Shown here: one piece after another, positions 27,570-36,329 of the stretch
Position numbering within the stretch: position 1 is the stretch's first letter
Layout: every line of letters begins with the position of its first letter
Assembly (NCBI RefSeq): GCF_000025325.1
Contig: NC_013747.1
Span: 62,001-126,000 of the forward strand
DNA length: 64,000 nucleotides
Direction of reading: 5' to 3'
From: Haloterrigena turkmenica DSM 5511
GTDB lineage: Archaea; Halobacteriota; Halobacteria; Halobacteriales; Natrialbaceae
Notes under the pieces: model-generated
The model's database searches: none
What the model saw: only the letters and a program-made list of their open reading frames with translations
Told to the model about the DNA's origin: nothing
Program-made: the position numbers and the translations under genes

Positions 27570-27593
27570 TGTCAACATATCACAGAGGGATCC

Positions 27594-28241
27594 ATGTCTC
27601 GAGACGATCCGCGGTCACGACGGAAAGTGCTTCAACTCGGCGGAAGCACGGCCGTAGCGGCCATTCTCGCCGGCTGTGGCGGCGGCGGGGGTCCCGGTGG
27701 AAACGACAGCGAGGAAAATGAATCGGGTAACGGTGAGGAGGGGACGAACGAGTCGGCGGGCGGCAACGAAACGAACGAAACGGAAGGCGGCAACGAAACG
27801 AACGAAACGGAAGGCGGCAACGAAACGAACGAAACAGAGGGTGGCAACGAAACAAACGAATCGGAAGGCGGCAACGAAACGAACGAGTCGGAAGGCGGCG
27901 GTGGCAGCGGAGCGCTGGAACCCGGTGAGATCGGACTCGGCGGCCAGACGCAGGCCTGGCAGGGCGCCATCCCCGAACAGATCGCCGGCGAGGAGAATCC
28001 GACGCTTACCCTCCAAGAGGGGGAGGCCTACGAGATCACGTGGGAGAACATGGACGGCGCCGGCCACAACATCCAGATTCTCGACGACAATGACGAGGTC
28101 GTCGACGACTACGAGACCGAGATCATGTCGGAGGAAGGTGAGACCCAGACGCTCGAGATCGACGAGGTAACCAGCGAAATGGCACAGTACGTCTGCGAAC
28201 CCCACCAAGCGACGATGAACGGCGATATCGAAGTCCAGTAA
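27594..28241 (+). CDS. Halocyanin-like blue copper lipoprotein (Tat-exported)
   Basis: The 215-residue product begins with a twin-arginine signal (SRRKVLQLGGSTAVAAI) and a lipobox LAGC with Cys28 as lipidation site. A flexible linker of Gly-Gly-Asn-Glu-Thr repeats (about residues 55-102) carries many N-glycosylation sequons. The C-terminal plastocyanin fold shows all four type-1 copper ligands: His158 in GAGHNIQIL and Cys201, His204, Met208 in CEPHQATM. It should sit on the outer membrane face as a mobile electron carrier. The upstream in-frame sequence is a shadow of the ZIP gene, so ATG 27594 is the start. Confidence 0.94.
   Translation: MSRDDPRSRRKVLQLGGSTAVAAILAGCGGGGGPGGNDSEENESGNGEEGTNESAGGNETNETEGGNETNETEGGNETNETEGGNETNESEGGNETNESEGGGGSGALEPGEIGLGGQTQAWQGAIPEQIAGEENPTLTLQEGEAYEITWENMDGAGHNIQILDDNDEVVDDYETEIMSEEGETQTLEIDEVTSEMAQYVCEPHQATMNGDIEVQ
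27768..27900 (+). repeat. 24-bp tandem repeat encoding GGNETNE(T/S)E
   Basis: About five to six copies of a 24-bp unit, some identical, encode the glycine-rich sequon linker of the halocyanin. It resembles in principle the NET repeats of the protein at 3074-5281 but has a different unit length and sequence. Confidence 0.85.
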
Positions 28242-28361
28242 TCGATCGACAGAGCGGTCGTGACCGACGACAGTCGCGACCGGCGAAACGACTGTCGAGT
28301 CGCTCGAGCACGGCACGGTCAGTACACGGTGTTTCTTTACGGTCCGCCACGCAGGAGGCCT

Positions 28362-29024
28362 ATGCACGTCGTCGTCAACGCCGCTACGAGCGCGGACGGC
28401 AAACTCTCCTCGCGGCGCCGCGAGCAGATCGCGATCAGCGGCGAGGCGGACTTCGAGCGCGTCGACCGCCTCCGAGCCTACAGCGACGCCGTCGTCGTCG
28501 GCGTCGGCACCGTCCTCGCCGACGATCCGCACCTGACGGTGAAGGACGAGTCGCTGTGTGACGAACGCCTCGAGCGGGGCGAGCCGAAACAGCCGGCCCG
28601 CGTCGTCGTCGATTCGAAAGGGCGCACCCCGACCGACGCCGCGGTGCTGGACGACGCGGCGACGACCTACGTCTGCCTGAGCGAGGCCGCCCCCGTCGGT
28701 TCGCGGATGGACCTGGTCGACCACGCGGAGCTCGTGACCGCCGGCAACGACCGGGTCGACCTCCTGCGGGCGTTCGCGGCGCTCGAGGAGCAAGGCCTCG
28801 AGCGGATCATGGTCGAGGGCGGCGGCGAGCTCATCTTCTCGCTGTTCGAGGCCGGACTGGTCGACGAGTTGCGGCTGTTCGTCGGCCCGAAAGTAATCGG
28901 CGGCCGCGACGCGCCGACGCTGGCCGACGGCGAGGGGTTCGTCGAGGAGTTTCCGCTGTTGCATCTCGAGGATCTCGAGCGACTGGACGACGGGGCCTTG
29001 CTGCGGTGGACGGTAGAGGACTGA
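28362..29024 (+). CDS. 2,5-diamino-6-ribosylaminopyrimidinone 5'-phosphate reductase (ArfC-type)
   Basis: The 220-residue protein is a RibD C-terminal-domain reductase. It opens MHVVVNAATSADGKLSSRRR, has the cofactor-binding segment SDAVVVGVGTVLADDPHLTV and VVVDSKGRTP, and ends with IMVEGGGELIFSLFEAGLVD and PKVIGGRDAPTLADGEG. In archaea this stand-alone enzyme reduces the ribose of the riboflavin intermediate with NADPH. A GCAGGAGG motif just before the start is a good ribosome-binding site. Family length is about 220 residues, so it is complete. Confidence 0.93.
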   Translation: MHVVVNAATSADGKLSSRRREQIAISGEADFERVDRLRAYSDAVVVGVGTVLADDPHLTVKDESLCDERLERGEPKQPARVVVDSKGRTPTDAAVLDDAATTYVCLSEAAPVGSRMDLVDHAELVTAGNDRVDLLRAFAALEEQGLERIMVEGGGELIFSLFEAGLVDELRLFVGPKVIGGRDAPTLADGEGFVEEFPLLHLEDLERLDDGALLRWTVED

Positions 29025-29234
29025 GTGCTGGCTCCCGGTCGTCGCACTCCAGTTTTCGTGTGTCGTTTCGCACAGGGAGGTCCTCGGGGGGAGGGGGACC
29101 CGGGAGCGTCCGGAAAGAAACAGGATCATCGTGATAGTGACAGCAACCGATCACGACTCGAGAGGTCCGATTTCGGATCAATAACTTAGGAAAACCGCTG
29201 TGTGAGAGGGAACGAATACTACCCAACAGGGAGG

Positions 29235-30008
29235 TTACTCAAACTCCGGCTCTCGATCCTCCACGAACGCCTCCATCCCCTCGCGCTGATCCGGCGTTCC
29301 GAAGAGACTCGCGAAGGCCCGCTTCTCGTACTGGAGTCCACTGGTCTGTGACCCCTCGTAGCGCTGATTGAGCGCCTGTTTCGCGGCGCGCATCGCGACG
29401 GCCGGCTTCGCGGCGATCCGCGAGGCCAGTTCGTCGACGGTCTCCTCGAGGGCGTCGTCGGCCACCACTTCGCCGAACAGGCCCGCCTCCGCCGCGGATT
29501 CAGCATCCAATCGCTCGCCGAGGAAGATCATCCGGCGGGCGGTCTCGTCACCGACGAGTTCCGGCAGGCGCTGGGTCGCGCCCCAGCCCGGGATGATGCC
29601 GAGGTCAATCTCGGTGTTACCGATGACGGCCGATTCGCTGGCGACCCGAAGGTCGCAGGCGATGGCCATCTCGCAGCCGCCGCCGAACGCGTAGCCGTTG
29701 ACCGCGGCGATCGTGGGCGCCGGGAACGCCGCCAGCGCGTCGGCGACGTCGTGACCGAGAGCGCCCCATTCCTGAGCTTCAGCGGTCGAGAGATCCTGCA
29801 TGTAGCCGATGTCCGCGCCGGCGATGAACGCGTCGTCGCCGGCGCCGGTCAGAACGAGCGCGTGGGCGTCGTCGTCCGCGGCCTCGGTGATGGCCTCGCC
29901 CATCGCCTCGAGAGTCTCGACGTTCAGGGCGTTGAGCGCCTCGGGTCGGTCGACCGTTATCGTTGCCACGTCTCCGTCCCACTCGAGTTCGACGGTCTGC
30001 CAGGACAT
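29235..30008 (-). CDS. Enoyl-CoA hydratase/isomerase family protein
   Basis: The 257-residue protein starts MSWQTVELEWDGDVATITVD and has the crotonase fold. The oxyanion hole regions ALVLTGAGDDAFIAGADIGY and VNGYAFGGGCEMAIACDLRV are intact. The two glutamates expected for hydratase activity are at TEIDLGIIPGWGATQRLPEL; one is clear, and the second position reads Asp/Glu-like but needs alignment. Family role: hydration of trans-2-enoyl-CoA in fatty-acid degradation. It stands alone. The upstream in-frame extension was rejected for lack of family similarity. Confidence 0.93.
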   Translation of the reverse strand: MSWQTVELEWDGDVATITVDRPEALNALNVETLEAMGEAITEAADDDAHALVLTGAGDDAFIAGADIGYMQDLSTAEAQEWGALGHDVADALAAFPAPTIAAVNGYAFGGGCEMAIACDLRVASESAVIGNTEIDLGIIPGWGATQRLPELVGDETARRMIFLGERLDAESAAEAGLFGEVVADDALEETVDELASRIAAKPAVAMRAAKQALNQRYEGSQTSGLQYEKRAFASLFGTPDQREGMEAFVEDREPEFE

Positions 30009-30137
30009 ACGCCGGGATTCATCGGCCCCGGTGAAATCCCTTGGCACCGCGGAAGTCTCGGTCCGCAAGCGCGAACGAAAGCGACCGTCGAGTCCGGACC
30101 CGTCACATCTTTCCTCGAGCGCGCCCTACTCGAGTCC

Positions 30138-30680
30138 ATGGAACGAGCCACGTTCGGCGGCGGATGTTTCTGGTGTGTCGAAGCGGCGTTCAAGGAACTC
30201 GAGGGGGTCCAGTCGGTCACCTCCGGCTACGCCGGCGGCCATACCGAGGACCCGACGTACAAGGCGGTCTGTTCCGGAAAGACGGGCCACGCGGAAGTGG
30301 TCCAGATCGAGTACGATCCCGACGCGATCGCCTACGTAGACCTGCTCGAGGTCTTCTTTACGATCCACGACCCGACCACGAAGGACCGCGAGGGCCCGGA
30401 CGTCGGCAGCCAGTACCGGTCGGCGATCTACGCCCACGACGACGACCAGCTCGAGACCGCCGAGGCGTTCGCCGAGGAACTCGAGAACGAGGGCCTCTAC
30501 GACGGGATCGTTACCGAGATCGAGCCGCTCGAGACGTTCTACGAGGCCGAGGAGCACCACCAGGACTACTTCGAGAAGAATCCCAACGACGCCTACTGTA
30601 CGATGCACGCGGCCCCGAAAGTCGAGAAAGTTCGGGAGAAGTTCGCCGAGAACGTCGAGGGCGAACCGACGTCGGCGTAA
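30138..30680 (+). CDS. msrA: Peptide methionine sulfoxide reductase A
   Basis: The 180-residue enzyme shows the MsrA signature GGGCFWCVEAAF (catalytic Cys10, second Cys13) and VTSGYAGGHTEDPTYKAVCS. GHAEVVQIEYDP and EEHHQDYFEKNPNDAYC follow, with the resolving Cys in AYCTMHAAPK. It repairs oxidised Met-S-sulfoxide in the cytoplasm with thioredoxin. Start ATG 30138 gives the standard length. It diverges from the enoyl-CoA hydratase gene. Confidence 0.96.
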   Translation: MERATFGGGCFWCVEAAFKELEGVQSVTSGYAGGHTEDPTYKAVCSGKTGHAEVVQIEYDPDAIAYVDLLEVFFTIHDPTTKDREGPDVGSQYRSAIYAHDDDQLETAEAFAEELENEGLYDGIVTEIEPLETFYEAEEHHQDYFEKNPNDAYCTMHAAPKVEKVREKFAENVEGEPTSA

Positions 30681-31353
30681 CGGTCGCGACGCCGAACCGA
30701 CGCTCGGTACTCGAGTCGCGAAGCGGCTAGAAGGTCGGAAAAGACCCTCTCTCCGGACAACTTCGAAGCCAATTGCTGTGTCCGCATTTTGTGTCCGTAA
30801 CCTGACCCACCCCCCCCCCCACACTCACCAGCGACTGTGTTCTCGCGGCAGGCCGGCTGCGATAGAATCGTCCCGAGAGCAGCCGCCCGGAGTCCAATTT
30901 GGAAAACGACCACTGAAGAGCTCCTCCCCGAGTCCCAAAATCAACAATCAACCCTATAGGAGGTTTTCCAAACATTCGTTCCAAAATATCCACCTACATA
31001 TAGGTATTGCTCGGTCAAAAACCTTTATTATTGGATAGACCATAGCCATAATCGAGGTGGTGATGATAACAGATACCGAGACGAACGATAACCACGACGT
31101 ACCCATCGTGGTCCTGTGACACTGTACCTCTGTGGATCCCACGACACGCCGGTACCCAACCCTGACACCATGCTACAATCCTCGGCTGTCACTATTTCTT
31201 CGGACGCGCCAGTAGCTGCCGTACAACGGCTGTAGTCGCCGCGTGGTGGCGTCTCCCTCGAGACCCGACGCCACCACAGCGCGGCTGCCTCGGCCTGTAT
31301 TCACTCGAAGGGTCCAGATTGAATACCCCTCTCGGCGTCCGTTCCGACGGATC
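30681..31353. other. AT-rich intergenic region with an 11-C tract
   Basis: The region contains a run of 11 C (30810-30820), rare outside phase-variable loci. An AT-rich block at 30940-31050 and a possible micro-ORF with a ribosome-binding site (31063-31119) follow. No larger gene is supported on either strand. Confidence 0.5.
31063..31119 (+). other. Possible 18-codon micro-ORF
   Basis: ATG at 31063 is preceded by GAGGTG and by TATA-like TTTATTATT near 31023-31031. It encodes MITDTETNDNHDVPIVVL and stops. The sequence has the acidic haloarchaeal bias. It could be a small protein, a leader peptide, or the surviving start of a lost gene. Weak evidence. Confidence 0.25.
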
Positions 31354-31779
31354 ATGTCAATCGGCAAACTCGGCCCCGAAAACGTTGTCACGACTAGCCC
31401 CGACAGCAACCTCGAGGAGGCCACGCAGACGCTCGAGAACGAAAACGTCGGCGCGCTCGTCGTCACCGAGGACGACGAGCCGGTGGGGATGCTCACCGAC
31501 CGCGACGCCGCGCTCGCGATCCACGATCACGACGACGTCGGCTCGCTCTCGGTCGAGGAGATCATGGCGGAGGACCCGGCGACGGTCCACGAAGACGACG
31601 ATCCGCTCGCGATTTCGGAAGCGATCAAAGAGCGCAACGTGCGCCGGTTCCCGATCGTCGACGACGACGGCGAACTGGCCGGGATCGCGACGCTGGACGA
31701 CCTGATCGCGACAATTGGCGAGGAGCTCGACAACGTCGCCGATACGATCGAAGCCCAGTCGCCCGACTACAGTCCGTAG
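31354..31779 (+). CDS. Tandem CBS-domain protein
   Basis: The 141-residue protein consists of two CBS motifs: VVTTSPDSNLEEATQTLENE with GMLTDRDAALAI, and DPATVHEDDDPLAISEAIKE with RRFPIVDDDGELAGIATLDD. Together they form one Bateman module that typically binds adenosine nucleotides. There is no catalytic domain, so it is a stand-alone sensor or regulator, a common class in archaea. The partner is unknown. Confidence 0.93.
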   Translation: MSIGKLGPENVVTTSPDSNLEEATQTLENENVGALVVTEDDEPVGMLTDRDAALAIHDHDDVGSLSVEEIMAEDPATVHEDDDPLAISEAIKERNVRRFPIVDDDGELAGIATLDDLIATIGEELDNVADTIEAQSPDYSP

Positions 31780-31872
31780 CGGCCCTCGTTTTTTCCGTCC
31801 CGACGCCGCGCGTCGCTCCGTCCGCCGTCCGGACGGTGAAAGGTACCTCCCGCTCCAGCACGTGGTCCGACT

Positions 31873-33147
31873 ATGAACAGTCGATCGACCCATCCGGACG
31901 TCCTCGTCATCGGCGGCGGCGCGACCGGCACGGGACTCGCCAGGGACCTCGCGCTGCGGGGCGTAGACGTGACGCTGGCCGAACGCGACGGGCTCTCGGC
32001 GGGCGCCTCCGGGCGCTCGCACGGCCTGCTGCACAGCGGCGCCCGCTACGCCGAGAGCGATCCCGAGGGCGCCCGCGAGTGCCTCGAGGAGAATCGCATC
32101 CTCCGCGATATCGGCGGCGCGTGCGTCCGCGAGACCCGCGGGCTGTTCGTCCAGTTGGCCGAGGACGATCCGGACTACTTCGAGGCAAAGCGCGCGGCCT
32201 GCGAGGACGTCGGAATTTCGGTCGACGTGATCGGCGGCGAGACGGCTCGAGACGCGGTTCCGGGACTCAGCGACGAGGTCGAACGCGCGATGTGGGTCCC
32301 CGACGCGGTCGTCGTCCCGTCGCGGCTGGTCGCGGCCAACGCGGCGGCCGCACGCGACCGCGGCGCCGACATCCTGCCGCACGCGCCCGTCACCGACATG
32401 ACCGTCGACGACGGCCGAATCGCGTCGGTCTCGCTCGGCGGCGACGCCGGGAGGACCATCGAACCGACCTACGTCGTGAACGCGACGGGCGCCCACGCCG
32501 GCCGAACCGCGGCGATGGCCGGCGTCACCGTTCCGATGCGCCCGACGCGGGGCGTCATGGTCTCGGTCGACTACGACGGCCTCGAGCCCGTGCTCAACCG
32601 CTGTCGCGATCCGGCAGACGGCGACATCGTCGTCCCCCACGAGGACGAGGCCGTGCTGGGAACGACGAGCGTTCCGGTCGACGATCCGGACGACTACGAG
32701 CGGGCCGACTGGGAGGTCGAGCGAACGATCGAGGAGTGTGCGACGATCCTCCCGGCCGCCACCGAGGCGGAACGGATCCGGACGTGGTGGGGCGTGCGGC
32801 CGCTGTACGAACCCGAGGAGGACGCTCGAGGCGGGCGCGGGATTTCGCGGGGCTTCCATCTGCTCGATCACGCCGCCGACGGGAGCGATGAATCGTCCCC
32901 ACCGGCGCTGGGGTCCGACGGCGTCGACAACTTCGCCAGCATCGTCGGCGGAAAGCTGACGACCTACCGTCGGATGGCCGAGGCGACCGCGGATCTCGTC
33001 TGCGAACGACTGGGCGTCGACGCCGAGTCGACCACGGCGACGACCGAACTCCCGGGCGCGTCGGAGCCGTCGACGCTCGACGAGTACGTTCGCGAGTTCG
33101 ACGGGCAGGGGCCGACGGACGCGGATCTCGTCGGCGCCGGTCGCTGA
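31873..33147 (+). CDS. FAD-dependent oxidoreductase, GlpA-like but short
   Basis: The 424-residue protein has a DAO/GlpA fold: VLVIGGGATGTGLARDLALR (FAD dinucleotide motif), GASGRSHGLLHSGARYAESD, VPDAVVVPSRLVAANAAAAR, WWGVRPLYEPEE and FASIVGGKLTTYRRMAEATA. These match the catalytic subunit of anaerobic glycerol-3-phosphate dehydrogenase. GlpA proteins usually continue past about 500 residues with an iron-sulfur-linked C-terminal domain. Here the chain ends soon after LPGASEPSTLDEYVREFDGQ, so that domain is missing. No glpB, glpC or glycerol kinase is nearby. It may be a paralogue with another alpha-hydroxy substrate. Confidence 0.85.
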   Translation: MNSRSTHPDVLVIGGGATGTGLARDLALRGVDVTLAERDGLSAGASGRSHGLLHSGARYAESDPEGARECLEENRILRDIGGACVRETRGLFVQLAEDDPDYFEAKRAACEDVGISVDVIGGETARDAVPGLSDEVERAMWVPDAVVVPSRLVAANAAAARDRGADILPHAPVTDMTVDDGRIASVSLGGDAGRTIEPTYVVNATGAHAGRTAAMAGVTVPMRPTRGVMVSVDYDGLEPVLNRCRDPADGDIVVPHEDEAVLGTTSVPVDDPDDYERADWEVERTIEECATILPAATEAERIRTWWGVRPLYEPEEDARGGRGISRGFHLLDHAADGSDESSPPALGSDGVDNFASIVGGKLTTYRRMAEATADLVCERLGVDAESTTATTELPGASEPSTLDEYVREFDGQGPTDADLVGAGR

Positions 33148-33181
33148 CACGTCGGTATCGGCCGCGACCTAGAGAATCGCG

Positions 33182-34879
33182 TCAGCGACCGCCGACGAGT
33201 CCGCGCGTGACCGTCCGCAACGACTGCGTCACTTCCGCTGGATGCGGGAGTCCGAGCCGGTAGCGAACCCGGTCCTCCCGTTTGAGCGGGTCGAACACGA
33301 CGGGTTCCTCGAGATCCCAGATTCGCGCCGGCGACGCGCGGACGCCGCGGCGCTCGAGGACGGCGTTGGCCGCGCGGCGACCGGCCTCGTTGGCCGATTC
33401 CATGGAGGCCAGATCCGAATTCGTTCGGACGTAATCGCCGGCCAGCGCGAGGTTCGGAACACCGACGTCGGCCGGCGGTCGGTTTCGCAGCGAGCCGACG
33501 GTGTTGATCAACAGCGGCGAGCGATTCTCGACGCCGGTGACGACGGCGTCGCCGTCTTCCCGTTGCGTCTCCGACGCAACGCTGGTCTCGACGATCGCCG
33601 GATCGAGGAACCAGTCGACGAGCATCTCGTCTCGCAGCCGCTCGTCGGAGCCGTTCAGGTGGGTTTTCAGCTGTTCCCAGACCTCCGCGGCGATCTCCTC
33701 ACGGCTGCACCGTCTGGCTGGCTTTTCGTACAGGATCCCCGGCGTCTCCCAGTCGGAGGCGATCACCGAGAGGACGCCCGCGACCTCGTCGTCGCGGTCC
33801 TCAAGGTCGTACTCCGAACCCGACCAGAACTGGCGCTGCGAGATCGACGTCAGCGCCCACGGGGCGTCGGCGTAGACCTGGTGGCCCCGCGACAGCGCGA
33901 CGTCTTCGGTCAGGTAGAACTGAATCCCGTTCATCCAGGCGGTGTCGAGGCGCTCGATCCGACCGAGTGCGGGCGCGGTTCGCGTCAGTTCGGGGGTGAG
34001 CAGCTGAGGTGCGACATCGACGGGAACGGCGAGGACGTAGTCGTCGGCCTCGATCCGCTCGGCGGCGTCTCCACCGGAGTCGCGCTCGGAGCCGACGACG
34101 GCGTCGGTGACGCGGCGACCGTCGGCCTCGAGTCGCCGAATCGGCGCGTTCGGCCGAAATTCGACGCCGAGGGACTCGAGATGGCGTACCCACGGGTCGA
34201 TCCAGGCCTCGCTGGTCGGCGCGTTCAGCACCCGCTCGGTGGGGCGGGTCGGATCGAGTTGGCCGAACAGCAACTGCAGGTAGATCGTGCCGATCGTCCT
34301 GGCGCTGCCGACCTGCGGCCGCAACGCGACGAGCGCCTGCGTCGCGTAGGCGAGCCGGTCGCGAAGCGCCTGCGAGCGGTTCTCGGCGTCGATGAACTCC
34401 CACCACGAGATGTCGTCGAACTCCTCGATTCGACGCCGCTCGCAGGCGGACAGGAAGTACAGGAGCCGCTCGAGCAGAAAGCGGACGTCGTCGGCGGGCA
34501 GGTCCTCGGCGAACGCCGGGCGCAGCGCCTCGAGCCAGCCCCGTACCGTGTCCGGCGTTCGGGTCTCGGCGATCCGCCCCGGTCCGGTCGTGCTCGCGAC
34601 GAGGGTTGCTTCGGTCTCGACGAGGTTGTCCGCGACGGTGCCGTCGCCGTCCGGGATGCGGTCCATCGTGTCGATGACGTGGCGGTAGAACGCGGGGAAA
34701 AACCGGAAGCCGTGTTCGCCGTGCAACGGCGTCGGCCCGTCGTCGATCGGAATCGACCGTGCCTTGCCGCCGAAGCGGTCAGTGGCCTCGAAGACGGTCA
34801 CCTCGAGCCCCCGCTCAGCGAGTTCCTGGGCCGCGGTGAGACCGCCGATTCCGCCGCCGAGTACGGCAACGTCTGGCAT
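33182..34879 (-). CDS. FAD-dependent amine-oxidase/phytoene-desaturase-like oxidoreductase
   Basis: The 565-residue protein opens VAVLGGGIGGLTAAQELAER with ATDRFGGKARS. This is the FAD-binding pattern of the phytoene desaturase, hydroxysqualene dehydroxylase and amine oxidase superfamily. GEHGFRFFPAFYRHVIDTMD follows. The C-terminal FAD segment is VPNLALAGDYVRTNSDLASM with ESANEAGRRAANAVL. Substrate is likely an isoprenoid or carotenoid-like lipid by family, but this is not proven and no carotenoid gene is adjacent. Convergent with the GlpA-like gene. Confidence 0.88.
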   Translation of the reverse strand: MPDVAVLGGGIGGLTAAQELAERGLEVTVFEATDRFGGKARSIPIDDGPTPLHGEHGFRFFPAFYRHVIDTMDRIPDGDGTVADNLVETEATLVASTTGPGRIAETRTPDTVRGWLEALRPAFAEDLPADDVRFLLERLLYFLSACERRRIEEFDDISWWEFIDAENRSQALRDRLAYATQALVALRPQVGSARTIGTIYLQLLFGQLDPTRPTERVLNAPTSEAWIDPWVRHLESLGVEFRPNAPIRRLEADGRRVTDAVVGSERDSGGDAAERIEADDYVLAVPVDVAPQLLTPELTRTAPALGRIERLDTAWMNGIQFYLTEDVALSRGHQVYADAPWALTSISQRQFWSGSEYDLEDRDDEVAGVLSVIASDWETPGILYEKPARRCSREEIAAEVWEQLKTHLNGSDERLRDEMLVDWFLDPAIVETSVASETQREDGDAVVTGVENRSPLLINTVGSLRNRPPADVGVPNLALAGDYVRTNSDLASMESANEAGRRAANAVLERRGVRASPARIWDLEEPVVFDPLKREDRVRYRLGLPHPAEVTQSLRTVTRGLVGGR

Positions 34880-35031
34880 CGAACCTACTGGGACCGCCAG
34901 CGGAGTAAGCGGCGTCCCTAACGACGGTGGGTCGACGGCGGCGACGGGTGGAGGTCCCGCGTCGTTCCGCGAGCCGTCGCTAGCCCGTCAAACGGGATCA
35001 GAATCGAGACTGGAAGCCGGCGCGTTCAAAC

Positions 35032-35397
35032 TCAAAACTCCTCGCGCACGTTCGACCAGATGCCGAGCGACTGATCGTTCGAACAGTCGATATCGACCCG
35101 GAACTCGTGGTCGTCGTCGAGGCTGATTCCGATGTGATCGAACGTCGCCACGTACCGCGACGCGTGGTGGCGGCCCCGCCGAACGCCGACGGTTTCGCTG
35201 GCGAGTCCGGCGTCGGTCAGCCGATCGAGTTTGCGATAGGTCGTCGAGAGGGGGAGATCGACCGCCTCGGCGATCTCGGGAACGGTCTTGGGTGCCTCGA
35301 GAATCGCGATGATCTCCCGACAGTCAGCATCGTCCAGTACGGCCACGACGCCCGCGAGATCGGCGGCGTCGTCGGACGATGAGAACTCGAGTGGCAT
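35032..35397 (-). CDS. Winged-helix (ArsR-like) regulator
   Basis: The 121-residue protein has ADLAGVVAVLDDADCREIIA, then TVPEIAEAVDLPLSTTYRKL and DRLTDAGLASETVGVRRGRH, a standard ArsR-like winged helix with a basic wing. It ends with a beta part YVATFDHIGISLDDDHEFRV similar to that of the regulator at 7034-7366. It is divergent from cobA, with about 120 bases between starts, so it may share or control that promoter region. Ligand unknown. Confidence 0.85.
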   Translation of the reverse strand: MPLEFSSSDDAADLAGVVAVLDDADCREIIAILEAPKTVPEIAEAVDLPLSTTYRKLDRLTDAGLASETVGVRRGRHHASRYVATFDHIGISLDDDHEFRVDIDCSNDQSLGIWSNVREEF

Positions 35398-35520
35398 AGA
35401 CTGCGACCACGTTAGGAGCGAAGCCTAAAGACACGTTTGGTCCCGAAAGCACCGGACGTGTCGGCCCCGAGTCGTGACGGGTGGGCCAACTACATGTAGG
35501 ATCGGCCCGACGGGCCGCGT

Positions 35521-36207
35521 ATGAGCGACGAGACGCCCGACTCGACGGTCGAGAACACGCCGGGGCAGGGACGAACGCCCGAACCGGAACGGATCGAACC
35601 CGCGGCTCCCGAGGAGTTCGGCCTCGTACAGGTCTGGTGGGGCGACGGGAAGGGGAAGACGACGGCCACGCTCGGCATGGGGATGCGCGCCGCGGGCCAC
35701 GGCTACCGCGTCCACATGCTCCAATTTATGAAGGGCGGCGCCTCGAGCGTCGACGCCGTCCGCGGCGAGTACAACGCCATCGCGGCGCTGCCGGGGATCA
35801 GTTACGAGAACCTCGGCCACTACGGCTGGCACGGGATGGAAGACGGCAGCGACGAGGAAGACCACGCGGCCCAGGCCCAGGCGGGCCTCGACCGCGCTCA
35901 CGAGTTACTCGAGGCGGCCGGGGAGGCCGATCTCGAGGCCCCGATCGGCCTCGACGCGGAGCCGGAGGCGGGAATGCACATGCTAATTCTCGACGAGGTG
36001 CTCTACGCCGCGGATCGCGGCCTGCTCTCGGAGGATGACGTCCACGGCCTCATCGGCGCGAAACCCGACGGCCTCGAGTTGGTGCTCTCTGGGAGCCACG
36101 CGGAGCCGGCGTACCTCGAGGACCGCGCCGATCTCGTCACGAACGTTCGCAAAGTGAAACATCCGATCGACGACGGCCAGCGGGCCCGGCGCGGAACCGA
36201 GTTCTGA
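35521..36207 (+). CDS. cobA: Cob(I)alamin / cobyrinic acid a,c-diamide adenosyltransferase (CobA/CobO type)
   Basis: The 228-residue protein has an acidic N-terminus and a P-loop GDGKGKTT (41-48), followed by GMGMRAAGHGYRVHMLQFMK, EAGMHMLILDEVLYAADRGL and VLSGSHAEPAYLEDRADLVT. This is the CobA/BtuR family, which transfers the adenosyl group of ATP to cobalt of corrinoids. It acts in adenosylcobalamin synthesis or salvage in the cytoplasm. Cobyric acid synthase lies 7 kb away on the same strand, beyond the origin locus. Confidence 0.94.
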   Translation: MSDETPDSTVENTPGQGRTPEPERIEPAAPEEFGLVQVWWGDGKGKTTATLGMGMRAAGHGYRVHMLQFMKGGASSVDAVRGEYNAIAALPGISYENLGHYGWHGMEDGSDEEDHAAQAQAGLDRAHELLEAAGEADLEAPIGLDAEPEAGMHMLILDEVLYAADRGLLSEDDVHGLIGAKPDGLELVLSGSHAEPAYLEDRADLVTNVRKVKHPIDDGQRARRGTEF

Positions 36208-36329
36208 GCGATAGCGGCGATTCTGCGCGAAAGCGACGGTCGCTCGAACGAACGTCCGCTTCGTCGATCCTGTTACTATTCACCTACCAACACAATTATC
36301 ATCAATTCCTGAGAACGTATCGACGTTCA

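Noticed and set aside
26559-27593. N-terminal extension of the halocyanin frame back to 26559
   Set aside because: It runs in a shadow frame through the ZIP transporter gene; the Tat signal begins exactly at 27594.
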